In this document: positions 39,683-50,917 of the stretch, in pieces
How the letters are laid out: the number at the start of each line of letters is the position of its first letter
Position numbering within the stretch: the stretch's first letter is position 1
The notes under the pieces: generated by a model
Database searches by the model: none
Told to the model about the DNA's origin: nothing
The model's input: the letters and a program-made list of their open reading frames with translations, nothing else
Made by a program: the position numbers and the translations under genes
DNA from: Glebionis coronaria
Lineage: Eukaryota > Streptophyta > Magnoliopsida > Asterales > Asteraceae
Direction of reading: 5' to 3'
DNA length: 64,000 nucleotides
NCBI GenBank assembly: GCA_025667525.1
Contig: CM046876.1
Coordinates: 80,137,235 to 80,201,234 of the forward strand

Positions 39683-42202
39683 GATGGGATCATTAGAAAA
39701 CAACATCTCAAAAAAAACCTAGAAAACATGATTCCCCACCCTTGTATTCTTTTATTTTTTTTATGTTGACAGAGTGTTTGTGTATTTTTGTTCTTCGACG
39801 TATTTCATGTTTGCCTGTTACCATTTCTTTTACCCTTTTTTGTTACCGTTTTCTTTTTATTACCGTTTTTTTGTTACCGATTATGTATTTCATGGTTTTG
39901 GTCTGATGATTGGAGTTGACTTTTTCTTCATTTTTTTGTTTGTTTGAATTTTTTGTATTGGCAGAAATTTCTAACCAACTGGATCATACAAATGGATCCA
40001 ACTAGTTTGGAATTATAAGAATACCAGGACATTAACAAGCCTATTCTCTTCTACAAAAAAATTATCATAAACTATTAATTTATAGAAACATAACTGCTTG
40101 GTTCGACTTCAAGCCAAAACAAAAGCATATCAACATATGACAAAAGATTGAACTGCACTTTATATCCTAGAGTGAATCCAATACTCCAAACATATTTCCA
40201 GCATCTTTATCCACTTCCCGCATCTCTTCGGCTTCAAGTGCAACCAAATTTTCCTGTAATCGGCACTTTGACCAAACAACATTCCATACACACTCGTTTT
40301 CATCGATGCACGACAACACAATAACACAAAGTTGCATCCTGCCAAGCCCTTGCGACTGCAGCATACTGACTCATCTGTTGCACTCTATTCAAAGGAGTAG
40401 AAGGATTGCTTGGTCTCCTTGTAGCGACATTAATACCAACTAATGAAAGCAAAGAACTGACAATAGCCACAATTGTCCGCATCTTCCCAGTACCTGGACC
40501 ATTAAAAACACAGATTTACATAAAAACAACGATAGCATCTAACCATTTGGACGAAAAAAGGCCATTTAAGAAAAATAGCAAAAATTAAGACGAGATAAAA
40601 ATATTTTGAGTTCACCAAAAAACTGTCAACATTCGGTATTTTTTGTCAGTAACTTTCTGACCTATCAACTGTGGACTAAGGTGGGAGGGTGAGAGTAGGC
40701 AAGGCAGGAAAAAGGGGCGCCTTAGGCAAAGGAACGGAACACGGGAATGAAATAACTCATACGCTAAAGAAGAACCTTGTGAATCAATATTACCTTTTAT
40801 CTGGAAGATATCATTTGAGACGATTGACTTGACACGCGAAACAGATGCCCTAAATTATATCCAAACATACGCCCTAAATTATATGCAAACATACGCCCTA
40901 AATTATATCAAAACATATGCCATAAATTACAAAAAGATGACATTTTTCCTATAACATATGGCCTAAGCTAGTTATAACGCTAAACACAAATATGTACCTA
41001 ATGTAATAATGGTATACAGTTAACTTTATTACGCAATATACACTACACCTAAACTTTTGACCATACAAAATAACCTTTCACTAACCTATTTTTCAGCACA
41101 TATACCTACTGAAAAATAGAAGTAAAAATTACATAAAAACAATTTGACACCAAGTTGACCAACTTATGCTTTATAAGTGACAATAACCTCCTTGCCGCCT
41201 AATTTTGTGGTCATATTACTGTCAGAAAAGTAAGGGTGCACCAAATTAAAAAGAAGCTGATGACCCTTAACTAAATCTCCCACACATTTGTTGTTGTTGT
41301 TGCTACATCTTGCATCATGATCAAGTCTATTCAGAAATCTATCCACCAGTCCAACAAGTCAGGGGTTGACTTGCTACTTGATGTTACAGTAGTAAAATCC
41401 ACACTGCAGGAACAAAGACCAAAAGAAAGGAAAGTGCATCGCACTCAATTGTACCAATCCAAGCGCGTTACACAGATATATTGTGATTGAAATGATTTAG
41501 TCCAGAAAAGTTTTATATTCTAATTCCAACAGAAAAGTTTCATAAAGATTTAGTCCACGACACAACAATGCTCACCTTAGTGTCTCTTTTGACTGAACTA
41601 TCTATTTTTGACACAAAGGTCAGTGAAACTACTAGAGACGTGTATATAATCAGTGATCAGTTATCACCTGCATTTGTAGAAGCAATATCGGCCTCATTTA
41701 CAAAACTGTGTTTCATATAAACAAGTTGTCTTACATTTTTTGCGCGTCTAATAAGTTGGTTCAAACCCAGTACCAGACATTCTCTGAGTTTTTTATTACT
41801 AACATTAGATCTATTAGACCCAAAACCATTTTTACTTGTTCCCTAAACCACCTATTTCTTCAACTTTGTATACAGAACCAAATTATAGTTGTGAACTGAT
41901 GTCTGATAGTTTAAATATGATGCCCTAGAACAATTTCAAATTGATTCCCTAAAACGTGTTTGCAATGATGCCCTAATATAGGGGTCGGATCTACAGAAAA
42001 CCAAGAGCTAAAATCGAAAAATTACTGTAGGAGAACGTTGCATACACAAACAATGAAGAATATGACAATACAAAAGCATACGGTCCTGTGCATTGGCCAA
42101 CAATCTTTGGTCTCTCCACCTTTAGATAATTTATTATTACAAACACCTGCACAAAAGAATAGAATTATATGAGGTGTATGGATAGGCATTTATATCGATT
42201 TA
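39683..42202. other. Second inverted-repeat-type element, left part, with unassigned gene fragments
   Basis: GATGGGATCATTAGAAAAC at 39683 repeats the terminal text of the preceding element. GATGCCCTAA-like motifs recur at 40845-40925 and 41920-41980. A minus-strand block (40160-40482) is coding-like but frameshifted (TPLNRVQQMSQYAAVARAWQ, then ALEAEEMREVDKDAG). Another block (41164-41346) reads CVGDLVKGHQLLFNLVHPYF. Neither family was recognised. They look like captured exons. The element is split by the gypsy insertion and continues at 53712. Confidence 0.5.
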
Positions 42203-44985
42203 TAATGTATGAATTTTTACAAATTTAGTTTAGCAATTAAAGTTCGTTTTCCTCGACTCACTCGAAATTGATTTTAAATTAACGTGGATAGATTTGTTCT
42301 TGGTGAAACGTATTTTTGGGTATTTTAAACTAAAAAACTATTTAATTAAAAACTAATTTAATGTAGTATTTAATTAAAATCTAATTTAAAACGTAAATAA
42401 AATGAAAACTAATTTTGTAAATAAATGTAATTAAAATAAAATAGAACTAATTTTTAATAAAACTTAAATCTAATTAAATGAAAACTATTTTTTTAAAACA
42501 AAACTACATCAATTAAAAACCAATTTTAAAACTAAAATCTATATTAACTAAAATTTAAACTAAATTTAAAAACAACTAAAATTTAAAAATATTTTTTGTA
42601 TCTTTTTATCTTTAAAAAAAACTGAAAAAAAAAATTAATATAAAACTATTTAATTAAATTTAATTAAAACTAAGAACTTGTATTTAAACTTGATTAATAA
42701 AAACTGCCAGCTATATAAGACCCTATAATAATTAAATGCTGAGAAGTAAAACACAAATGAGGTCCTAGACTAACTGGTAAATCGTTGGGTACTTGAGCTG
42801 GGGGTCACGAGTTCGAGACCCAGCAGACAATTTTTTTTTCTATATTTAATATTTTTGGACTTTTTGGAATCTCATGGACAATCAGATCAAAAGTATTTGT
42901 TGTTTAAGCAGTGATACCAGCAATATCTCAACACTAAAATAAGCCTAATCAGCTAAAACAGATAAGCAGACAGATTGCAAATAAGCAAATAGACAGAAGA
43001 CAAAATAAACTAAATAAGCAGATAACAGCTAAAGTCAGATAAACAAACAAAGCATATAAGCTAAAAGAAAAGTTGAACAGGCAATAAGCAAATACGAGAT
43101 TAAACTAAAAATGAACAAATAAGCTTTTAAAATAAGCAACTTATCCTAACAGACTTAGACCGAATAAACCATATTCCAAATAAAACTTAAACTAACTTAT
43201 CCTGACAAGCAAACTACATATTCAGAGAACTTAAACAAAAACCAGATTATACTAGCAGATAAATAGTCAAGGCGAAAAGCAAATATATCCAAATCAATCT
43301 AGCAGATCCAACTAAAAACACAAGCAGATATAAACTTCTTCAATATTCAAACAGTAACAAAAAAAAACAAACTAATAAACTACAAAGCAGATTAAACAAT
43401 ATAATAAACTAAATAATAAACTTAACAAGAAATTAAAAGAAGAGATTAAAACCTTGTGATGAATCCGTTGGGCCGAAGGTGGGCGCTGAACCCCCTTGTG
43501 TACCAAAGCAACAAACACCACCGTTATTTACCCAAACATCAACAACACTCGATCCATTTATCCAACCCGAATCAAAAGCTTCTTCGAACAGTAACTTTAT
43601 AACTTTCCCAGTGGGGGAAAATAACTTTCACTTTCTATTTTATTTATTTATTTATTTATTTTTTTGTTTTATATTTTATCAATAAAAACAAACAGTAATA
43701 TTAAAAAGAAAGCAGCTTAAAGATGATAATTAAATTTGACAGGAATTTAAATGAGACGAAATTAATAAAAACTAAATTTTCATTAATAATCAAAAGATTA
43801 CAAATACTGGAAAATAAAAATTACATTAAACCTAAAAACTAATTTTCAGAAATTAAAAATAATAAAAAGTAAAGTGCTATCAATAAATTACATTGAAAGG
43901 GGTTTTTATAGGCAAACCCTAGAAACCCTCTTCATGAAACTTCTTGAGTAAGTATTCAATCCTAGCCGCTCTTCTTCTTTTCTGTTTCTTTTTCACTTGA
44001 TCAACGGTGGAAAATGATCCTCGCATCACACGGATCACCAAAGTGGCAGTTTTTGTGCTTCTTGTGTTTGTCTATGGGTGATGTGGAGGATCCTGATTGG
44101 AGGATTGGTATTGGTGAGTTGGTTAATCCAATCACAAGAGGAGGGACTGCCATCACTGGTAGTGTTCACCCCCGATAAACTTGGGGATTTAATCCCAAAT
44201 CGTGTGAATCACACGAACTGGGTAAAACCCCCAATTTTTATGGGTAAATTTTGATATGATGATTTAGGGTTAGGGTAAAAGGTGGTGGCTGTTATTTTGA
44301 GAGAGAAGGAGGCGGGTGATTATTTATTGGTTGTATCGAATGAATAAAAAGGGAGATGGGTAAATAATAAAAGTGAGGTGGGGTGAGGTATTTATTGGGT
44401 TGACTGTGTGAGTGGAAGTGTTTGACCAGGGTTTTATTTTTACCCAGTAAATAAACCTTCGTTTCTTGGCCCAATTGCATTTTTTCATCCGTCCCATTTT
44501 ATTTAGCAGTATGGGCTTGGTGGCCCAAACTTAGTCCTACTCCTTCCGTTTAACATTTCCAATTGGGCCTTTTGGGCTAATTTGACAAAAAGTGGATACT
44601 TTAAATCCTTAAATGGGCTTTTGAGCCCATTTATCCAATGTGGGACCCACAAAGCTCGAATATCTTCAAAAAGATTAAATCCGCTTAAAACGAACTTGAT
44701 TTCGGCTTCCTTGATTGTTTCTTCAAACTCGTGTCGGTTTTGCCGGTTTTCTTGAACTTGGGCACACATATGTTCTTTTGATTTTGTCTTCGTCTCTTTC
44801 CTGGATTTTTCTTCAACATTTGACCGTGTTTCCCGTGTTTTCTTTCCTTTTGATCATTTGTACCTATTTCAACACAAAAACACAAAACCACGCGTAATTC
44901 CGACTTTTACGATATAAAACACATGATTAGGTCTTGTTTTTCCTTGATTTTAGTAGCAAAAGGATAAGTGTTTACACACTTATTA
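42203..44985 (-). repeat. 3' LTR of the gag-only gypsy element
   Basis: In plus orientation it begins TAATGTATGAATTTTT and ends GTTTACACACTTATTA. It aligns along its length with 50918-53706. Short open frames present in both LTR copies (for example at 43479 and 44503) are not genes. The LTR is unusually long and contains a tRNA-like segment and many AATAAGC/CAGATAAGC motifs. Confidence 0.93.
42760..42830 (+). repeat. tRNA-derived (SINE-head-like) sequence in the LTR, copy 1
   Basis: Reads AGGTCCTAGACTAACTGG ... GGGGGTCACGAGTTCGAGACCC. TAGACTAACTGG fits a Pol III A box, and AGTTCGAGACC (42810-42820) fits the B box GGTTCGANNCC with one change. A T run follows at once. It resembles the tRNA-related head of plant SINEs. 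Confidence 0.65.
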
Positions 44986-47104
44986 AATCCCATACACTTG
45001 ACCATTGCAATAAACCCATGCAATTCATTATTTCAAAGCATATAGTTATATTTTTCTCATAATTAATCCATCTCGGCTTTTATTAATACTACTACGATGA
45101 AAAGATAAAAATTTAAAAGGAGACAAAAGTTATAACAATTTATTAATTTGAAATTATTTGATGGAAGAATCTCGTAAAGAAATCTAAGACTTAGATTAGG
45201 GCTTTGGTGTTATGAATATTAATCACCCTCAAGTTTCACGTTCTCCATACCAAGCTTAAAAACGAGATCATTGTTTACCATAAGTCCTCAAGTTAAAATC
45301 ACTTATATAAGACAATTGTGTAATACTCTTTCTCCAATTCCTACGTTGTATCTCTAGATTTTATTGATTTTCATTCACCCGTAGGCTCATTTGACTTATT
45401 TGATAATTATTAGTCCAAAAATGAAGGGCAAACGGTGCAAACCCGAAACTCAAAACCTAACCTCGTCCTCAAAAACGTTGTCACTAAAGTAAGCCCACAT
45501 CAAGGATGATTTAACATGATTTGGGGAATAAATTCCCGGACCCAAAATTTGGCCAATAGTACTACTTATTAGTTATTCCTTCAAAGTCATGTAGACTTTA
45601 TGTGGAGTTTAGCAAGTTCACATCATATACCCCTAGGCTATTTAAGATGTAAAAATGCTCCCCATCTATTGTCCACACCCTAAGGCTCCTTGAACAATAA
45701 ACGAGGGAATTGATTTTTGATCAATTTTTATTCAACACTTATCATACCATACACCCTAAGGCTCTAATGACAAGGTTCGTGCTACATGCCCCACACCCTA
45801 AGGCTCCTTGAGGTCATGTTTTAATCTTATTCTTTCTTTATTTATGATATATAGAGTAGGCCAAATTTCGCGGTCCCATGGTCTGAATACCTCCTACTTA
45901 GTGGTTATGAGCCACCTTAGTCGGAAGTCCACAACGCTGGCACCCTCAATGTGTTCATGCTTTAATTACAAGGAGATTAAAGATTTGGCTAAGAGTTAAG
46001 ATATCGAATCGACACCGCAAAAATCCTCATTTATTAAGCAATTAAATATACAAGCGGGAAGAAAGAGCCACAAAAACCATATAAGCAAAAATTAACCCTT
46101 AAACTTATTATCAACTCTATCATCTCTCGTTCTCCACAATTTAAAATCTCAAAGAATGAGACTCGTGGATGCTTAGCAAAATAAACCAATTAAGGTCCAT
46201 ATGGTTAAGGATACTAGCTAGAGTAAACTTGGATAAGTAAACTCGGGTTGAGTCAAAATATTCACTACGGGCCTAAAATATCAAAGACATCTAAACTTGT
46301 TAAAACCATTTTATTTATTTATTTATTTTTGACTTTATTCTTGAAATGGAAATTATTAATACGATGCGAGGAAAGAAAATAATTGGAAATACTACTAGTC
46401 CAAAATAGATCAAAAATCTGAAAAACGTTGAAATTTTTTTAATTTTCCGGTTTAAATGGGGTCAAATTCATGGAAAAGTCCACTAAAATTTCGATAGAAA
46501 TCCCCCTACACTTAATATAAACATTGTCCTCAATGTTTAAGCATGTGGGAGAGTAAACTCCCCTACACTTAGGACATTGAGTACGTTGTTTAAATCTAGC
46601 TCAGGAAGAGACAACTAAAGTGATTACATTTATTCCTTTTATTTATATACAAGATTGAATCACAATAGCAAAAACTTATCGAAGGAATCGGGTACACGGG
46701 AAACACGGGAACACGGGTCACGTCAAAAATACCAAAAGAGGATCATTAAAGCTCAAGTCCCTGCACAACATCACAACACACAAACAACCTACTAGGCTCC
46801 CCCTACACTTATTGGTGGAAATGGGTGAAGGTGAAAAAGGGTGGAAAGGATGGTAAAGGTAAAAAAACTAACCTAGTTAAACGATGCTTGATTTATTTAG
46901 CAGGAGTCTCTAGCTCGACTCGATTTCTCGAATGTCATCATTCAAATGGGAAAATCATGGAAAAACCGAGATTTCCAAGGGAGGAAAATTTCTCCATGAT
47001 AAAGGGTGAAATAAAGTCATATAAGGAATACCCCATGAAAATCCACCCGGGTCAAACACATAATTTCCATCACAAAAGGAAATAAACCCCGAGGTGGTAA
47101 AATC
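44986..47104 (-). other. 3' non-coding region of the gag-only element
   Basis: Matches the 3' region of the neighbouring Athila-like element in scattered blocks: ACATTGTCCTCAATGTTT at 46523 and 60404, AACGAGATCATTG at 45261 and 59267, and AGCTCGACTCGAT at 46911 and 60803. A polypurine-like GTATGGGATT (minus) adjoins the 3' LTR. A plus-strand 86-codon frame (46825-47085) is judged spurious. Confidence 0.75.
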
Positions 47105-48816
47105 TCACAAGGCAAAGAAAAGTGGGGTAGCCTTAGTCAAAAATTTCTTACAAGGAAAGGTGTTATGGTGATAAGGAAATGAAAGCACAAAAGTCTCTAT
47201 TCCGGGATCAAACACCGATTCCTTAACGGGAAAATAGCAAGAGGTGTGGACATTAAAGTTCAAAATGTCATTTTGATCCAAAGTGGGGGAGTCGTCCTCT
47301 TCCAAACTCGATGTGAAAACATAAGTATCATCGGAGTCATAGGAAAACTCATCCTCGTGAGGAAAATAGGAATTTAGAAAGATATCTAAATCCTCCTCAA
47401 ATGGAATATCCTATAAAATAGGGGCAACCTCTAAAGGTGGAGGATCCTTTTCAAAATTCGTAACCCCCAATTTAGGAATATAAGAGTCAAAGGGAGACTC
47501 AAGAATGGGAGAATCACTCATAGAGATAATAGGATCATTAGGCTCACTAGGTGTCTCGTCAAAACCCAAAGAAATGAGATCACTTAAAGAAGTGTCGTCA
47601 CTAAAATTAGCTTCTTCATTTTCTTCAAAAAGTGGATTATCATTTGAAATTTCAAAAAGTGGGTTTGAATGAACCACAAAATCATTAATGTTAAACTTTT
47701 TAGTTTCAAAAGGATTGATAAAACTTTCTTCATTATCAAAATTAATCACATCAATCATATTGACAGATTCTTTTCCGTTTGATTTGTTTACCATTTTCCG
47801 CATTTTAAACACTCGTTGATCATTCCCAACCCTAAGAATTAATTCCCCTTCGGCTACATCAACTAAAGCTTTTTCGGTTCTTAAAAATGGTCTACCAAGT
47901 ATTAACGGAATACGAGGATCCATCTCATAGTCGACTACAACAAAGTCCACGGAAAAGTGAATGTACCAACTCGAATAAAAATGTCTTCGGCAATACCTAC
48001 GGGGTATGTGGGAGTTCTATTAGCTAACTTGAGAGTCATGCGAGTCGGTACAAGGTCGGGTAATGATAATCGGTTCCATACCGAAAGTGGCATAAGATTG
48101 ATGCTAGCGCTGAGATCCGCTAAAGCCATACAATCATCAATTTGGGGAAACGAGCAAGGTAACACGAATCGTCCGGGATCTCCTAGCTTTTCGGGAAGCT
48201 CTTTGAGAAGAATCACGGAACAATTCTCATTTAAACGGGTGTTCACGAGCTCAACCATTTTTTCTTTCTTATTAAGCAAATCTTTGAACATCTTCACAAA
48301 TTTTGGCATTTGAGCAAGTGCTTCAATAAGGCTAATGTTAACATTGACGTTGGAAATCATTTTCAAAAAGTTAGAAACATGAACGTCATCTTTGGTGAGC
48401 ACTTTAGCCTTGTTCAATCTAGAGGGAAAAGGGATATTGGGTTTAGATGGTGAAGGTTGAGAAGGAGAAGGACTCGCTTCCTGAACAATCTTTGGGTTAG
48501 GCTCTTTGGGAAATAGAGAACTAGTACTAGGAGTGGTAGTGGGAGGATTCACCAAAGGGGGAGTAAGATTACTCATTATGACCTCCGGGCCTTGTCTCTC
48601 CTTTATGGGCGAAGAGATGGAAGGTCCCACTAAAGTGGATCCACTTCGAGTAGTGATAGCACTCACATTAGCACGAGGGTTAATCTCGGTATTTGAAGGT
48701 AAGGCTCCTTGGGGACTAAGGGCTTGAATCATTGTCAAAAATTTCTTATCGGTCGATTCTTGCATCTCTCTCATAATTCGCTCATGGTCGGTCAATTTTT
48801 GTAGAACCAAGTCCAT
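47105..48816 (-). pseudogene. Gypsy aspartic protease and downstream polyprotein tail, broken
   Basis: It continues in frame after gag. The catalytic region reads ALADLSASINLMPLSVW. Athila-type proteases have DLGASINLMPLS, so the catalytic-loop Gly is Ser here. A one-base deletion near 47950 shifts the frame before MDPRIPLILGRPFLRT, the flap-to-end part of the domain. A TAG at 47411-47413 interrupts the following acidic linker, which runs on in the same frame to a TGA at 47105. In a complete element the reverse transcriptase would follow; here it does not. The protease would cut the Gag-Pol precursor. Confidence 0.85.
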
Positions 48817-50037
48817 TTAAGGATTATGCATGTTCATTTGATTAAACCCTTGATTAGGAAAACCTTGATTTGGAAAAATTTGATTAGGAAAACCTTGGTT
48901 TTGATATTGAGGTTGAAAACCGTTGTTATCATGAAAACCTTGGTTATTATTTTGAAAACCTTGATTTTGACCATTAATATTCCCTTGATTTGCATTTCCT
49001 TGAAAATGACCCATTTGAGGACCTTGGTTCCTATTTTGGTGTTGGGTATTTTGGGCGGGTGGGGGTGGTCTTTGCGGTGCTACAAAACCCGGGGGAGCCA
49101 AATAATTAGTACTCTTATAAGACAAATGGTTAACATCAACATTTGGTTTAAAATGAACCTTTTCATTGGCATTGGTGTTAAAAGCACAAACTTGTTGTTG
49201 TTGATTGTAAACCTTGTCACAATTAAAATATGAATGTGGTCCACCACAAGTCTCACACGTTTCACTAGTTTCTTTCAAGGCATTAACTTGACCATTGAGG
49301 GATTGGGTTTGTAAAGCAATTGTTTCAACAAGCGAAGTGAGTTTATCGATTCTCTTGTCACTTTCACTAGAACTAGCACTTGCCATAGTGGCCCGAACAC
49401 TCTTGGTTTGTACTTTAGCCTTGTTTTCAATTATGGCCCAAGCCTCGTTCATTGATTTCACAAGAATATTGCCCCCCGCGGCACTATTAAGTGAGTCTTG
49501 GTCATTTAGAGTTAAACGATTGTAAAACGTATTAATTTGATGCACTTTGGTGAAACCGTGTTGTGGACATTTTCTTAAAAGCTCTTTAAATCGATCCCAA
49601 GACTCACTAAAAGTTTCCCCATATTTTTGTTCAAAGGTAATGATTTCATTCCTTAAAGAAGTGGTCCGTGATGGTGGGAAAAAGTAGTTAATGAACTTGG
49701 TTTCTAAGTCGATCCATGTAGTGATACTTTAGGGTGGTTCCTTATCAAGCCAAATCCGGGCTTGTCCCTCGAGGGAAAAAGGAAAGAGTTGTAAACGAAT
49801 AGCCTCTTGTGGCACCCCATTGTATTTAACCGTATTAGTCAAATGGATAAATCTCTTGATATGATCATGGGGGTCATCTTGGGAACGGCCCAAAAATGGT
49901 GTAGCGGAAACTATTTTAATTAAATCCGATTTGAGTTCAAAATTATTTGCTCCAATTGCGGGGACAACGATAGCGTCATCGTTTCCCTCAACGTGTGATT
50001 GCAAAATCTCGAGCATAGGTCGGTTATCCGTTTCCAT
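48817..50037 (-). pseudogene. gag: Gypsy (Athila-like) gag, two stops
   Basis: Start METDNRPMLEIL at 50037. The Retrotrans_gag core reads DPHDHIKRFIHLTNTVKYNG, then FPFSLEGQARIWL, and after a TAA at 49729 continues in the same frame (KYGETFSESWDRFKELL). A zinc-knuckle-like CETCGGPHSYFNC (C-x2-C-x3-H-x4-C) lies near 49225-49265. The C-terminus (about 48820-49060) is a long Asn/Gln/Gly/Phe repeat (NQGF units). A second TAA at 48817 separates it from the protease part, again in frame. Gag forms the particle and binds RNA. Without the two stops the gene would be open from capsid to protease. Confidence 0.9.
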
Positions 50038-50899
50038 TGTATTGTCGAAAGCACGATTCTCGGGATCGGCTTGAATGACGGTCTTTTTGTTTTTCTTCTT
50101 CTTCTTCTTCTTGGAAGAATTGGAAGAATTTGGTACACCAATCGGTATGTATGTATGCGCGTGAGTGCGTATACAATTAAAACTTTGGAATGAGGTAGGT
50201 GACCTCGGTCGACTTTGAGAGGAAAAGGATTTTCCCTCTCGAGGTGCAATATTAAAAAGCTACAAAAATATATACTTAATACTAATTGAGTTGGCAAACC
50301 AATAATCGGTCGTCCCTCTCAATATACGCACAAGCAAGGGGGGAAACGAGGTATCACAAAGCACTTAAAAACCTTTTTCCTTAGACGGCCTTTTATAGCG
50401 CGTCGCCTTATACCCACCTTATAGTTTGTATATATCGAGTTCAAACGTCTTACTAGTATTTATCTATTTTGCCTTGATTTATTTGTTTAGGATGCGAATA
50501 CAATAGTTAGGTGATGAAATACCAACTAAGGTCTTATTTGAAAAGTAGGTAAATTTATTGTGCTACGTAATATAATATAATAAATAAAAAATCTTTTTGT
50601 ATTTTTTTAGAAAAATATATATTCACAAGAAAAATCGAAAGAAATCGAATTAAGAAAAATAACACTAATACGTAATATTTTTGGTGTAATACTTTTAGGA
50701 AAAAGTATTAGGATTTTTTAATTTTTTTGGTTCAAATCTTAGGAAAGAATTTGCTTTTGTGGTTTTTTAATTTTTTTTTGTATTTTTATGTTTTTGATTT
50801 TTTTTGTATTTTTGATTTTGTTGCAAGAAAATTAACGTTCAAAGAGAACGGATCCCAAAATCCAAACGTCTCATGAAATCGTCAATCGTAACGAGCGAA
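50038..50899 (-). other. Untranslated leader of the gag-only element
   Basis: Between the primer-binding site and the gag start. A short Lys/Arg-rich frame (50090-50130, from a TTCTTC run) is not convincing as a gene. T-rich tracts at 50760-50820. Confidence 0.6.
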
Positions 50900-50914
50900 G
50901 CGGCAGCGGCGCCA
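50900..50914 (-). promoter_or_regulatory. Gypsy primer-binding site
   Basis: Minus-strand TGGCGCCGCTGCCGC starts three bases after the 5' LTR. TGGCGCCG.TGCCG is the usual site of Athila/Tat-type elements. It confirms the orientation and the LTR end. Confidence 0.88.
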
Positions 50915-50917
50915 TTT

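Noticed and set aside
42760..42830. Functional tRNA gene
   Set aside because: Acceptor arms do not pair convincingly and the two LTR copies have the same defects; only the Pol III-box-like part is supported.
43479..43685. Plus-strand frame starting MGAEPPCVPKQQ, repeated at 52188
   Set aside because: Present in both LTRs of one element, not in a family I know, and in antisense; treated as LTR sequence.
44503..44891. Minus-strand frames in the LTR, with a similar one at 53406
   Set aside because: Lie entirely in LTR DNA, differ in frame between the two copies, and show no domain.
42206..44978. TG...CA limits for the gag-only element LTR
   Set aside because: Leaves seven and three identical bases unexplained outside the LTRs and gives no target duplication; the longer limits give ATTTA on both sides.
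46825..47085. Plus-strand Lys-rich frame
   Set aside because: Antisense to the end of the gypsy polyprotein and 3' region, without recognisable domain.
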